Below, piece after piece: positions 1 to 6,417 of a stretch of DNA of 6,417 bases. The notes under the pieces were generated by a model that did not search any database, was not told the DNA's origin, and worked only from the letters and a program-made list of their open reading frames with translations. A program made the translations under genes and the position numbers. Each line of letters begins with the position of its first letter. Within the stretch, counting starts at the first letter, position 1. Origin of the DNA: Planctomycetota bacterium (GTDB lineage: Bacteria; Planctomycetota; Planctomycetia; Pirellulales; Thermoguttaceae); contig JANXQG010000009.1 in NCBI GenBank assembly GCA_025356915.1, positions 1 to 6,417 on the forward strand. The letters run 5' to 3'.

Positions 1-2345
1 CCATCGCCGACGAAATCGAGCGGATGAACAAGTGGGACATCATCATCCCGGAAAAAGGCGACGAGTTGCTGGGCAAGATCCTCGGCGAGGCGGACGACGC
101 GATCGAGTTTCAGGACCGCGAAACTCGTCAGAAGCAAACGATTCGCCGCACCCAAACGCGCAGCATTGAACTGGCGGGCAGGCCGATTCTCGTGGGCACC
201 GTCTCCATCGAGCGCAGCGAAATGATCTCGCGGATGCTCGAACAGCGTGGCGTGAAGCATGAGGTGCTGAATGCCAAACATCACCAGCGCGAGGCCGAGA
301 TCATCGCTCAGGCCGGGCGCAAAGGGGCCGTGACCATCGCCACGAACATGGCCGGGCGCGGTACCGACATCATCCTCGGCGGCAATCCCGAAGCCATGGC
401 ATGGGCACAGCTCCAAACGAAATATCTTACCAAATTGGACGTTCCGCCCGAGGAAATGGATGCGCTCGTTCACGAGATCGAGCAGCGCGAGCAGATGAAG
501 GCCGAAGGCCGCGAAGTGGCTGCGTTGGGCGGCCTGCACGTCTTGGGTAGCGAGCGCCATGAAGCCCGCCGTATCGACCTCCAACTCCGCGGGCGTTGCG
601 GCCGACAGGGCGATTCCGGCAGCAGCCGTTTCTATCTCTCTCTGGAAGACGACCTGATGCGGAAATTTGGCGGCGAGTGGGTCAAAAACTGGCTCACTCG
701 GCTGGGCATGCAGGATGGTGAAGCGATCGAAAGCCGAATGGTCTCACGCCGCATCGAGGGTGCCCAGAAGAAGGTCGAAGAAAGGAACTTTGAAGTCCGC
801 AAGAATCTGTTGGAATACGATGAGGTCATGGACGAGCAGCGCAAGCGGATCTATGGCTATCGGCAGCGGATCCTGGAAGGCGGCAACGGCAAGCAACTCC
901 TGCTGGACATGATCCGCCAGCAGGTTAGCGGCCGATTGAATCAGTTCCTGGCCCGCGATTACGGTACCGAAACTTTCGCCACGTGGGCGGGCAAGGAGTT
1001 CTCCGTGGAGTTCGATGCCCGCGACTTTCGTGGTCTCGATTTTCAGGATGCCCAGCGTTATGCGCTGTCCCAGGCCGAGCGGAAGGCCGAGGGGCATATC
1101 ATGGACGCCCTGGAAGAGAATGTTCCCACCGATGCAGAAGACCAGAGCGATTGGAACTGGGAGGCCCTGGCCAAGTTCGCCAACACACGCTGGCACCTGG
1201 GTATCCGCGACCGCGAACTAAAGCAGGTGGGCCGCGAACAACTCGATACGTTTCTTTTGGAGAAAGCCACGGCAGCGATCAATAAGGTCGATCTCGCGGC
1301 CGGGCGCGAGTTCCTGGAGCCTGATTACGGCATCCGTGCGGCCTGTGCCTGGGTGAAGAATAAATTCGGCATCGAACTATCGGTCGATTCCGTCCGAGAT
1401 ATGCCGCTGGAAGAGTTCAAGAAACTTGTCTATGAGAAAGCCGAGGCCGCCTATCGCGAGAAGGAGATCGAGTATCCGGTGATGACCGGCCTTTCGCACT
1501 TCACGAACCGTGATGCCGGCGGCCACAAGCGTTACGACCGCGAAGGCCTAGTCGAATGGGCTAGAAAACGGTTTGACGTACACCTCGATCTGGAAGATTT
1601 GAAGAATCGGCAGCGCGATGAGATTCGCGCCTTGCTTATCGAGCACAGCCGCCGCTTTGCCGAGAAGAGCGTTGATCCGCAGGGCGAAGTCGCGACGCGA
1701 TTGAAGCAGGTCTTTGATGACCAGACGTTATCGTCCAAGGTGTTGCATGCGGCTTTGGAAGATGGCCGGCTGAAGAGCCTTTCCGATTGGCTCAATCAGG
1801 ATCTCAACTACCCGCTCTCACCCGAGGCGATGACGCGGCTGAACCCGGAGGTTCTCAAGAACTTCATGGCCTCGGCCGTGGAGGCCAAGTACCGCCCCGA
1901 GATGCAGAAGCTGGAACGTGCCCTGCTCCTCAATTTGCTCGATTCCGCCTGGAAAGATCACCTCCTGGTGATGGACCACTTGCGCAACAGCGTCGGTCTG
2001 CGAGGTTACGCCCAGGTCGATCCCAAGGTGGAGTACAAGCGAGAGGGCATGAAGACTTTTGAGAAAATGTGGGACACGGTTGGTGAGCGAACGACCGATC
2101 TGATCTTCCGCATGGAGCAGCTCGACGAGAGTTTTGTTGGCTCCACATGGACCGGGGGCGAGGCCCGACACGATGCCCCTCCGCCCAGCGACATCGGTGA
2201 CGAGCAGCAGTCGGCCATCGACGGCACCCAGAACGACGGCAAGCCCAAGCCGATCCGAAACCGGGACCAACGGGTTGGCCGCAACGATCCCTGCCCGTGC
2301 GGCAGCGGGAAGAAGTTTAAAAATTGCCACATGCGGAAAGGCTAG
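1..2345 (+). CDS. secA: Preprotein translocase ATPase SecA, C-terminal part (5' end outside window)
   Basis: SecA hydrolyses ATP to push unfolded preproteins through SecYEG at the inner membrane. The frame is open from base 3, upstream of the ATG at 24, so that ATG is internal and the true start lies before the window. Numbering residues from the ATG at 24, the second nucleotide-binding domain shows PILVGTVSIERSE (54-66), helicase motif V TIATNMAGRGTDI (104-116) and motif VI around QLRGRCGRQGD (187-197). The helical scaffold begins near LLEYDEV (262-268). The conserved LDSAWKDHL (639-647) and LRGYAQVDPKVEYKRE follow. A polar linker leads to the C-terminal zinc/SecB-binding tail with C757, C759, C768 and H769 (CxCx8CH). 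The stretch between LLEYDEV and LDSAWKDHL is about 375 residues, roughly 200 more than I recall for E. coli SecA. Motif VI has Cys where many SecAs have Ala. waaA follows 30 bases downstream. Identity is very secure. Confidence 0.97.
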   Translation, partial: IADEIERMNKWDIIIPEKGDELLGKILGEADDAIEFQDRETRQKQTIRRTQTRSIELAGRPILVGTVSIERSEMISRMLEQRGVKHEVLNAKHHQREAEIIAQAGRKGAVTIATNMAGRGTDIILGGNPEAMAWAQLQTKYLTKLDVPPEEMDALVHEIEQREQMKAEGREVAALGGLHVLGSERHEARRIDLQLRGRCGRQGDSGSSRFYLSLEDDLMRKFGGEWVKNWLTRLGMQDGEAIESRMVSRRIEGAQKKVEERNFEVRKNLLEYDEVMDEQRKRIYGYRQRILEGGNGKQLLLDMIRQQVSGRLNQFLARDYGTETFATWAGKEFSVEFDARDFRGLDFQDAQRYALSQAERKAEGHIMDALEENVPTDAEDQSDWNWEALAKFANTRWHLGIRDRELKQVGREQLDTFLLEKATAAINKVDLAAGREFLEPDYGIRAACAWVKNKFGIELSVDSVRDMPLEEFKKLVYEKAEAAYREKEIEYPVMTGLSHFTNRDAGGHKRYDREGLVEWARKRFDVHLDLEDLKNRQRDEIRALLIEHSRRFAEKSVDPQGEVATRLKQVFDDQTLSSKVLHAALEDGRLKSLSDWLNQDLNYPLSPEAMTRLNPEVLKNFMASAVEAKYRPEMQKLERALLLNLLDSAWKDHLLVMDHLRNSVGLRGYAQVDPKVEYKREGMKTFEKMWDTVGERTTDLIFRMEQLDESFVGSTWTGGEARHDAPPPSDIGDEQQSAIDGTQNDGKPKPIRNRDQRVGRNDPCPCGSGKKFKNCHMRKG

Positions 2346-2360
2346 TGAGATCGGACCTCG

Positions 2361-2368
2361 GGAAAGGA
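2361..2368 (+). promoter_or_regulatory. Ribosome binding site of waaA, supporting its GTG start
   Basis: The purine-rich GGAAAGGA ends seven bases before GTG 2376-2378. It is the only good Shine-Dalgarno match in the 30-base gap after secA. The next codons encode the expected hydrophobic N-terminus of Kdo transferase, so this site fixes the rare-type start. Confidence 0.7.
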
Positions 2369-2375
2369 TTCCCTC

Positions 2376-3761
2376 GTGCCTTATCTACTGAACATCTTCT
2401 ACCTACTCCTGCTCCTTGCAGCATCGCCGTGGCTCGTCTGGTCGGCTATCCGCATGGGCAAGTATCGTGAAGGTTATGCCGAAAAACTGCTCGGCCTTGT
2501 GCCGCGGCGGACATCGAATAAGAAGTGCATCTGGCTACATGCCGTGAGCGTGGGAGAAGTGAACCTGCTGGCCCCGCTCCTCCGGGTGCTGGAGAAGGAT
2601 CGGCCCGATTGGGAGTGCGCGATCTCCACGACCACGAAGAGCGGCATGGCGTTGGCCAAGAAGAAATACGCCGGCCGAACTGTTTTTTATTGTCCGTTGG
2701 ATTTTACTTGGGCCGTGAATGCGGCCATGCGGCGGGTTCGGCCCGACGTACTCGTGCTGGCCGAGTTAGAACTTTGGCCGAACCTCGTTTGGGCAGCCCG
2801 GCGACACGGCGCGCGTACGGCAGTCATCAACGGCCGATTGAGCCAGCGAAGCTTTGAAGGCTATCGCCGCATCCGGCCGCTCGTGGCACGATTGCTCCAG
2901 AGCATCGATCGAATCGCCGTGCAGGACGAAACCTATCGCGAGCGATTCCTCGCCCTGGGGGCCAGACCGGAATCAGTCCAAGTTACCGGTTCCATGAAGT
3001 ACGATGGCGCCCAGACCGATCGCGACAACCCCGCCACGCGGCGGCTGGCCGCATTGGCTGGACTGGCTGCGGATGACGTGGTCTTTCTAGCCGGCAGCAC
3101 CCAGGAGCCAGAAGAGTCCGTGGCCTTGTGGGTATTTCAGCAATTGAGCCGCGATTGGCCCCAACTGCGTCTGATCATCGTGCCTCGGCATCCCGAACGG
3201 TTTGATTCCGTTGCGAGGATGCTGGACGCCTCCGGCGTAGCCTGGCAACGACGCACGTTGCTCGGAGCGGGGAGCAGGGAGCAGGGAGCGGGGAGCGGGG
3301 AGCAAGGAGCAGAGAGCAAGAGCCGGGGCCCCCTGCTCTCCGCTCCTTTCTCCCTGGCAACTCCGCACGTGCTATTGGTCGATGTGGTCGGCGAGCTGGG
3401 GGCATGGTGGGGAACGGCCCGCGTCGCCTTCGTCGGTGGCAGCCTCGGCAATCGGGGTGGGCAGAATATGATCGAGCCGGCTGCATACGGTGCCGCGGTG
3501 TCGTTCGGTCCCAACACGCGAAACTTCCGCGACATGGTTGCCGCCCTCATGCAGCACGATGCGGCCGTGGTCGTGGCCGATGGCGAGCAGCTTCTGGCCT
3601 TTGTCGGCAACTGCCTTACCAACCCCGCCGAAGCGGCCGCCCGCGGCCAGCGCGCCGCGAGTCTAGTTCGTCAACAGCTTGGAGCCAACGAGCGGACGTT
3701 TCAGTTGCTCCTTCCGTTGGTCGCCAGCCAGGAGGCCGATGGCGATCATCGTGCCGCGTGA
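2376..3761 (+). CDS. waaA: 3-deoxy-D-manno-octulosonic acid (Kdo) transferase, GT30 family
   Basis: WaaA (KdtA) transfers Kdo from CMP-Kdo to lipid A precursor at the cytoplasmic face of the inner membrane, starting the LPS inner core. The 461-residue product is slightly longer than the roughly 425 residues of E. coli KdtA. It opens with a hydrophobic membrane anchor (about 4-24), then YREGYAEKLLG. E36 there aligns with the glutamate that I infer to be the catalytic base of GT30 enzymes. The N-terminal Rossmann domain has IWLHAVSVGE (52-61) and the ELELWPNL signature (130-137). The C-terminal domain has PRHPERF (270-276), DVVGELGAWWG (336-346) and FVGGSLGNRGGQN (352-364). Residues about 297-326, between PRHPERF and DVVGEL, are Gly/Ser/Glu/Gln-rich and come from a repeat element (3264-3354) that keeps the frame. 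Start is GTG 2376 with a good ribosome binding site. It probably shares a transcript with secA. All family motifs are intact, so the enzyme is probably functional. Confidence 0.95.
   Translation: MPYLLNIFYLLLLLAASPWLVWSAIRMGKYREGYAEKLLGLVPRRTSNKKCIWLHAVSVGEVNLLAPLLRVLEKDRPDWECAISTTTKSGMALAKKKYAGRTVFYCPLDFTWAVNAAMRRVRPDVLVLAELELWPNLVWAARRHGARTAVINGRLSQRSFEGYRRIRPLVARLLQSIDRIAVQDETYRERFLALGARPESVQVTGSMKYDGAQTDRDNPATRRLAALAGLAADDVVFLAGSTQEPEESVALWVFQQLSRDWPQLRLIIVPRHPERFDSVARMLDASGVAWQRRTLLGAGSREQGAGSGEQGAESKSRGPLLSAPFSLATPHVLLVDVVGELGAWWGTARVAFVGGSLGNRGGQNMIEPAAYGAAVSFGPNTRNFRDMVAALMQHDAAVVVADGEQLLAFVGNCLTNPAEAAARGQRAASLVRQQLGANERTFQLLLPLVASQEADGDHRAA
3264..3354 (+). repeat. GA-rich heptanucleotide tandem repeat with hairpin, inside waaA
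   Basis: Bases 3264-3323 are a degenerate tandem array of the heptamer RRGGAGC: a 5-base partial unit, seven full units (GGGGAGC, AGGGAGC twice, GGGGAGC twice, AAGGAGC, AGAGAGC) and a final 6-base degenerate unit. The array then turns back on itself. Bases 3298-3318 pair with 3334-3354 at 19 of 21 positions around a 15-base loop that contains the palindrome GGGGCCCC (3325-3332). A second register pairs 3264-3281 with 3329-3346 at 16 of 18. The element is read through in frame as a Gly-Ser-Glu-Gln-rich peptide (residues about 297-326 of WaaA). Short tandem GA-rich repeats of this style are known as dispersed elements in cyanobacteria and some planctomycetes. Membership of such a family is inferred. 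Confidence 0.85.
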
Positions 3762-3808
3762 GCGATTGCGTTAATCCGTGTAAAATCCACAGAAGATTAT
3801 GGTGAGAA

Positions 3809-3825
3809 TTTGAAGGTGCTTCAAA
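3809..3825. terminator. Small perfect hairpin between convergent genes; weak terminator candidate
   Basis: TTTGAAG (3809-3815) and CTTCAAA (3819-3825) form a perfect 7-bp stem with a 3-base GTG loop. It lies 48 bases after the waaA stop and 26 bases beyond the 3' end of the minus-strand pseudogene. The position suits a bidirectional terminator. However, the stem is AT-rich and no U-run follows on either strand, so function is uncertain. Confidence 0.3.
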
Positions 3826-3850
3826 CGTGTCTTATATCACGTACGTCAGC

Positions 3851-5610
3851 TCAGGGAGCAGGAAGGTCCACGACAAGGTTGGCGATTCCCCACGCGCGCG
3901 GCGCGGTCGTCGGGTTTCCAGCGACGTCTCGGACTTGTGGAATAACCTTCTTGCCGAAATGCCTGAGAACGAATGTCGGTTGCATCCCATAAGGCTCGTA
4001 AACCCGGCAGACGACACGGCTGCCATCTGATTCGACCGACGTGGGAATGAGGTTGCCCTCCAACGTCAAAAGGTAGCCGAGAGTATAGCCGCGGACGATT
4101 TGCCGTCGAGGATTTTGGTGCCTTGCTTCGTGCGGATGCTCTCGATCGAGCCGTCTCGCTGGAAAGTGGCGGAGAAATAATCATTGTTGAACACCCAGTC
4201 GGACGCGATCTGTTCCGGCGCGACAGTCCCCGGCCCCGCTTCGCCGGCGATAAGTTCCGCCTGTCCGGCTCCGGCACATTCAAAGGGTACGAGCAGTTTC
4301 CCTTGGTCCGGCCCCGTAGGCATGACCTGTGCGGCCGTCTTCCCGCCTTCGGCGGCGAGGAAGAACTCGGGTGGACTGCCGGCCCACGATACCCTGGCCA
4401 CTCTGCGGTGCTTCTTCGGATAAACCGCGAACAACCGCAGCGATTGCCTGCCGCCCGACGAGTCGGGATACGCGGTCTTGAGCATTTCGGAACACGCCCC
4501 GGACGACTTCCGTATCACGTCTTTCAATCACTCGCAGCACTTGGCCCGCAGTTCCGGAGCACCGACCCAATAGGCATCGTGATGCTGAGCAAGCAGCCAG
4601 GTTTTCCACATCGGTGCCGGATCTGGCAGCGATACCGGCCATCCCTTGGCTGGCTTGGCCAGTGCCATCATTGTTTCCATCTGGACCAGTGCCGTTTCCG
4701 CGGAGGTATTCAACCGGGACAGTTCATCGGCATTGTTCCCTTCGATGTAGCCCCAGGGAACGAACATGCGGATCTTGGGCCTTGCGACGCGGTCTTCCGC
4801 GATCTTTTGGTCCAGGAACTGGTCGAGAACGACGTAATCACAACGCGGGTTCATGCTATGCTCGCTCATATCCGGGCAATCGGTGCCGAGACCGGCGCCA
4901 GGCTGCCAGGCCGGGATCTCCGTACCGTCCAGACCTCGCCACGTGCAAAAGGCTTCCTTCCCGGTCACCGTCTCACCGGGTAAGGCCTTCTGGCGTGTGG
5001 GAAAGGGGCCGATGCAGCGGTGCGCCTAGCGATACCCGAAGGCGTTGAGAATCTGCGGCGTCTGGTCCGTGTAGCCCGGCTCCTGCATGGCGTAGGTTCG
5101 GACCTGGCATCCGAAGTTGTCCAGGATGGAGCGTGTGCCCACCGCGAACTGACGGACGGATCCCTCCAGGCTGAGCGTGTGCAAATGAGGCTGGCTATAG
5201 GTTCCGTTGACGATTCCCAATTGGCCGCGTCGAATGGCTGCCCCAATCCTCTGGGCGAGGTCCGGGTACATGGCCTTGACGTCCTCAAGCTCACCGGCCG
5301 AGAAGTCATAGTTCAATCTCGCCTCGGGCGTGGACTCAAGGACGTGGAGATTGCGACTGAGCCGCTTGGAGTATTCCTCGATGGACGGTGCTCCCCAGGG
5401 GGGAGTCCGTTCCGCACAGACCGTGTCCTCCTTGATAATCAACCACATCGGGTGCATGGCAAAGGCCATGTGGCGTTTTGGTTTCGGTCGGTTGGTTTCA
5501 GCCGGCTTGTCCGGCGCGCCGACACCCTCCGCCGCAACATGAGTTACCAGTGAAAAAACGGTACAAAGACTGGCTGCCACAAGCAGCATGGTTCCGATTT
5601 GTCGTCGCAT
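3851..5610 (-). pseudogene. Broken secreted GH38-like (alpha-mannosidase superfamily) protein
   Basis: Reading leftward from ATG at 5610-5608, the product begins with a signal peptide: RR, a hydrophobic core about 8-22, and likely cleavage after VAA at residue 27. This predicts export. A GH38-like N-terminal domain follows, including QEPGYTDQTPQIL (176-188). TAG at 5028-5026 (codon 195) interrupts it. The same frame then continues for 165 codons with family-like text, including LLAQHHDAYW (HHD near codons 343-345). TGA at 4530-4528 (codon 361) sits where Trp fits. The frame resumes with a GH38 C-terminal style stretch, FNNDYFSATFQRDGSIESI. Near 4090-4104 a frameshift moves the homologous reading to another frame, which reaches its stop at 3853-3851. 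Total is about 590 codons, against 800-1000 for typical GH38 proteins, so the distal C-terminal domain is missing. The usual GH38 N-terminal H-x-D and the nucleophile Asp are not evident. It may be a divergent family even when intact. No clear Shine-Dalgarno precedes the start. Confidence 0.75.
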
Positions 5611-5702
5611 GATAGGAGTAGTATATCTGGATTTGGTAGATCTGCCTCTTGAAGCTTGTCGGCGATCAGCAGTTTTCGAAGTTCTTCCAATTCGATTGAC
5701 AT
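5544..5702 (-). pseudogene. Possible truncated antitoxin-like reading frame
   Basis: A 52-codon frame starts at ATG 5702-5700, preceded by a good AAGGGG ribosome binding site, and stops at TAA 5546-5544 inside the signal-peptide region of the GH38-like pseudogene. The first 18 residues, MSIELEELRKLLIADKLQ, resemble the N-terminus of short addiction-module antitoxins of the TIGR02574 type, where I would expect a text like LVEDLWDSI next. After KLQ the resemblance stops and the rest is unremarkable. I read it as a 5' remnant of an antitoxin gene joined to unrelated DNA near 5649. It could equally be a chance small frame. Confidence 0.3.
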
Positions 5703-5786
5703 TGAAGCCCCTTCTTTCTGGCTAAAACAGCGACACCAAAAGCATGTCCCCTATTTTGCGTTATCTAGGCTACACCGTCAAGAGGC

Positions 5787-5818
5787 GTGTTGGGGGGTGT
5801 TGGGGAGGTCGGGGGAGG
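5787..5818 (+). repeat. G-rich tract with repeated GTGTTGGGG
   Basis: Runs of six, four and five G (5792-5797, 5802-5805, 5811-5815) plus GG pairs lie within about 30 bases, and the unit GTGTTGGGG occurs twice. A two-tier G-quadruplex could be drawn, but four runs of three or more G separated by short loops are not present. Confidence 0.5.
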
Positions 5819-5928
5819 TTGACGCTAGGGCGATGCAAAGTTGGGGTCGGCGTGCTGGAGTAATCGGGCCGGATTTGTTTACGGGCGAGGCGAATTGTTG
5901 GTCCTTCGGCCCGAATACATTTCAATGG

Positions 5929-6078
5929 ATTGTCCTTACCCACATCTTTCGGCCAGCCGAGCGTCTTCATGGCCATTTATGGTCATTCCCGGCGCAGCCG
6001 GTATTCGGCGGAAAAGGGGCATGAATGCCCCTCACATGATCGACCACCTCCTGCCACGGAATTGTGGGTAAGGACAAT
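5929..6078. repeat. 150-base segment bounded by perfect 16-base inverted repeats
   Basis: ATTGTCCTTACCCACA (5929-5944) is repeated exactly as its reverse complement at 6063-6078, with 118 bases between. The match ends abruptly on both sides. CAATGG occurs at 5923-5928 outside the left arm and at 6075-6080 overlapping the right arm. The interior is rich in small hairpins and encodes no recognisable protein. A miniature inverted-repeat element or a structured RNA are both possible. No clean target-site duplication is visible. Confidence 0.6.
6016..6031. repeat. Short palindromic hairpin
   Basis: GGGGCAT (6016-6022) and ATGCCCC (6025-6031) are perfect reverse complements separated by GA. It lies inside the segment bounded by the 16-base inverted repeats. 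No T-run follows, so it is not a typical terminator. Confidence 0.5.
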
Positions 6079-6267
6079 GGCTGGACGGCGGGCAGGATAA
6101 AGTACCGCTTATCATATATAATTTGACTTTCTGACAAGTGACCAAGGCCTACCTGTACATGGATCAATAGAATTGCCCATGAAATCCCGCGTTTCTTCCC
6201 GTCCACAGGCTCAAAGAATTCATGGAAAACGTGAAAAAACATGGAAATACATAAACAACGATATATC

Positions 6268-6273
6268 AAGGAG
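6268..6273 (+). promoter_or_regulatory. Ribosome binding site of the Gfo/Idh/MocA gene
   Basis: AAGGAG lies eight bases before the ATG at 6282. This near-consensus Shine-Dalgarno sequence fixes the start and argues that the downstream gene is actively translated. Confidence 0.75.
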
Positions 6274-6281
6274 TTAAGTAA

Positions 6282-6417
6282 ATGTTGAAGGTTGGCATTG
6301 CCGGCATCGGCTTCATGGGCATGATCCATTACTTGGCCTACCAGCGCATGCGAGGCGTGAAGGTCCACGCCATCTGCGAGCTGGACCCGGTGCGCCGCGG
6401 GGGGGACTGGCGGACGA
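6282..6417 (+). CDS. Gfo/Idh/MocA family oxidoreductase, N-terminal fragment (cut by window end)
   Basis: The family uses NAD(P)H for oxidation or reduction of sugars, inositols and related compounds, usually in the cytoplasm. The substrate cannot be told from 45 codons. The product starts MLKVGIAGIGFMGMIHYLAY. Here the beta strand and glycine-rich GIAGIGFMG (5-13) form the Rossmann dinucleotide-binding loop. A second strand follows, VHAICELDP, with an acidic residue at the position that usually contacts the adenosine ribose. The following RRGGDWR resembles planctomycete members of the family. Start is ATG 6282 with AAGGAG eight bases upstream. The gene is divergent from the GH38-like pseudogene, with about 670 bases between them. 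Both fit carbohydrate metabolism, but no operon link is visible. The frame is intact as far as the window goes. Confidence 0.88.
   Translation, partial: MLKVGIAGIGFMGMIHYLAYQRMRGVKVHAICELDPVRRGGDWRT

Larger units (their letters stand above)
5703..6281. other. Gene-poor region upstream of the Gfo/Idh/MocA gene
   Basis: No reading frame here has recognisable protein text. The frames that are open across it are low-complexity or antisense. It holds, left to right, a G-rich tract (5787-5818), a 150-base segment bounded by 16-base inverted repeats (5929-6078), a short palindromic hairpin (6016-6031), and an AT-rich leader from about 6100. The leader contains TATAAT at 6117-6122 without a convincing -35 box, two copies of CATGGAAA (6221-6228 and 6240-6247), and the palindrome GATATATC (6260-6267) directly before the ribosome binding site. 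No strong sigma-70 promoter is visible, so any promoter for the downstream gene is unassigned. Confidence 0.6.

Noticed and set aside
24..26. ATG as the start of secA
   Set aside because: The frame is open upstream to the window edge with matching SecA text, and the N-terminal nucleotide-binding domain is missing, so this ATG is internal.
3264..3323. CRISPR-like repeats
   Set aside because: Units are seven bases with no spacers between them, so it is a simple tandem array.
4123..4983. Long 286-codon plus-strand open frame
   Set aside because: It lies antisense to the GH38-like pseudogene, its protein text is Arg/Pro/Gly-rich without family features, and the opposite strand has clear homologous text through the same bases.
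5770..6024. Overlapping frames on both strands (122 codons +, 68 codons -)
   Set aside because: Low-complexity translations (Pro/Thr/Arg or Gly/Trp-rich) with no recognisable domain. They span the G-rich tract and the left inverted repeat and have no convincing ribosome binding site.
6123..6151. Sigma-70 promoter using TTGACT at 6123-6128
   Set aside because: No acceptable -10 hexamer occurs 16-19 bases downstream (GGCCTA at the 17-base spacing).
6222..6254. Ten-codon leader peptide before the Gfo/Idh/MocA gene
   Set aside because: No ribosome binding site precedes it and the peptide shows no attenuator-like codon run.
5967..6368. 133-codon minus-strand frame
   Set aside because: Runs antisense through the start of the Gfo/Idh/MocA gene and across the inverted-repeat segment. 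No family features seen.

Overview
This is GC-rich DNA from a Gram-negative-type bacterium, most likely a planctomycete (Pirellulales-like). That placement rests on the SecA variant, a Kdo transferase gene directly behind secA, a GA-rich heptanucleotide repeat inside a coding region, and a Gfo/Idh/MocA oxidoreductase with the wording common in that phylum. It is family recognition from memory, not a database search.

Left part (1-3761, + strand): the 3' two-thirds or so of secA, the ATPase motor of the Sec preprotein translocase, runs in from upstream and ends with the zinc-binding tail. Thirty bases later waaA (kdtA), the Kdo transferase of lipopolysaccharide core synthesis, starts at a GTG with a good ribosome binding site. 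The two are probably co-transcribed. waaA carries an in-frame 91-base repeat/hairpin element (3264-3354) in a variable linker.

Middle (3851-5610, - strand): a broken gene for a secreted GH38-like (alpha-mannosidase superfamily) protein. One frame with family features runs from a signal peptide through two in-frame stops (TAG 5026-5028, TGA 4528-4530). A frameshift follows near 4090-4104, and the C-terminal part is missing. The long plus-strand frame across it is antisense noise.

Right part (5611-6417): a gene-poor stretch with a possible truncated antitoxin-like start on the minus strand (5544-5702), a G-rich tract, and a 150-base segment bounded by perfect 16-base inverted repeats. An AT-rich leader then precedes the first 45 codons of a Gfo/Idh/MocA family oxidoreductase, which is cut by the window end.

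secA and waaA are cell-envelope housekeeping genes. The right half looks like eroded accessory DNA of carbohydrate metabolism. I see no CRISPR array, tRNA, rRNA, complete transposase or coherent new multi-gene system. The most unusual items are the repeat inside waaA, the well-preserved but interrupted GH38-like gene, and the inverted-repeat segment.
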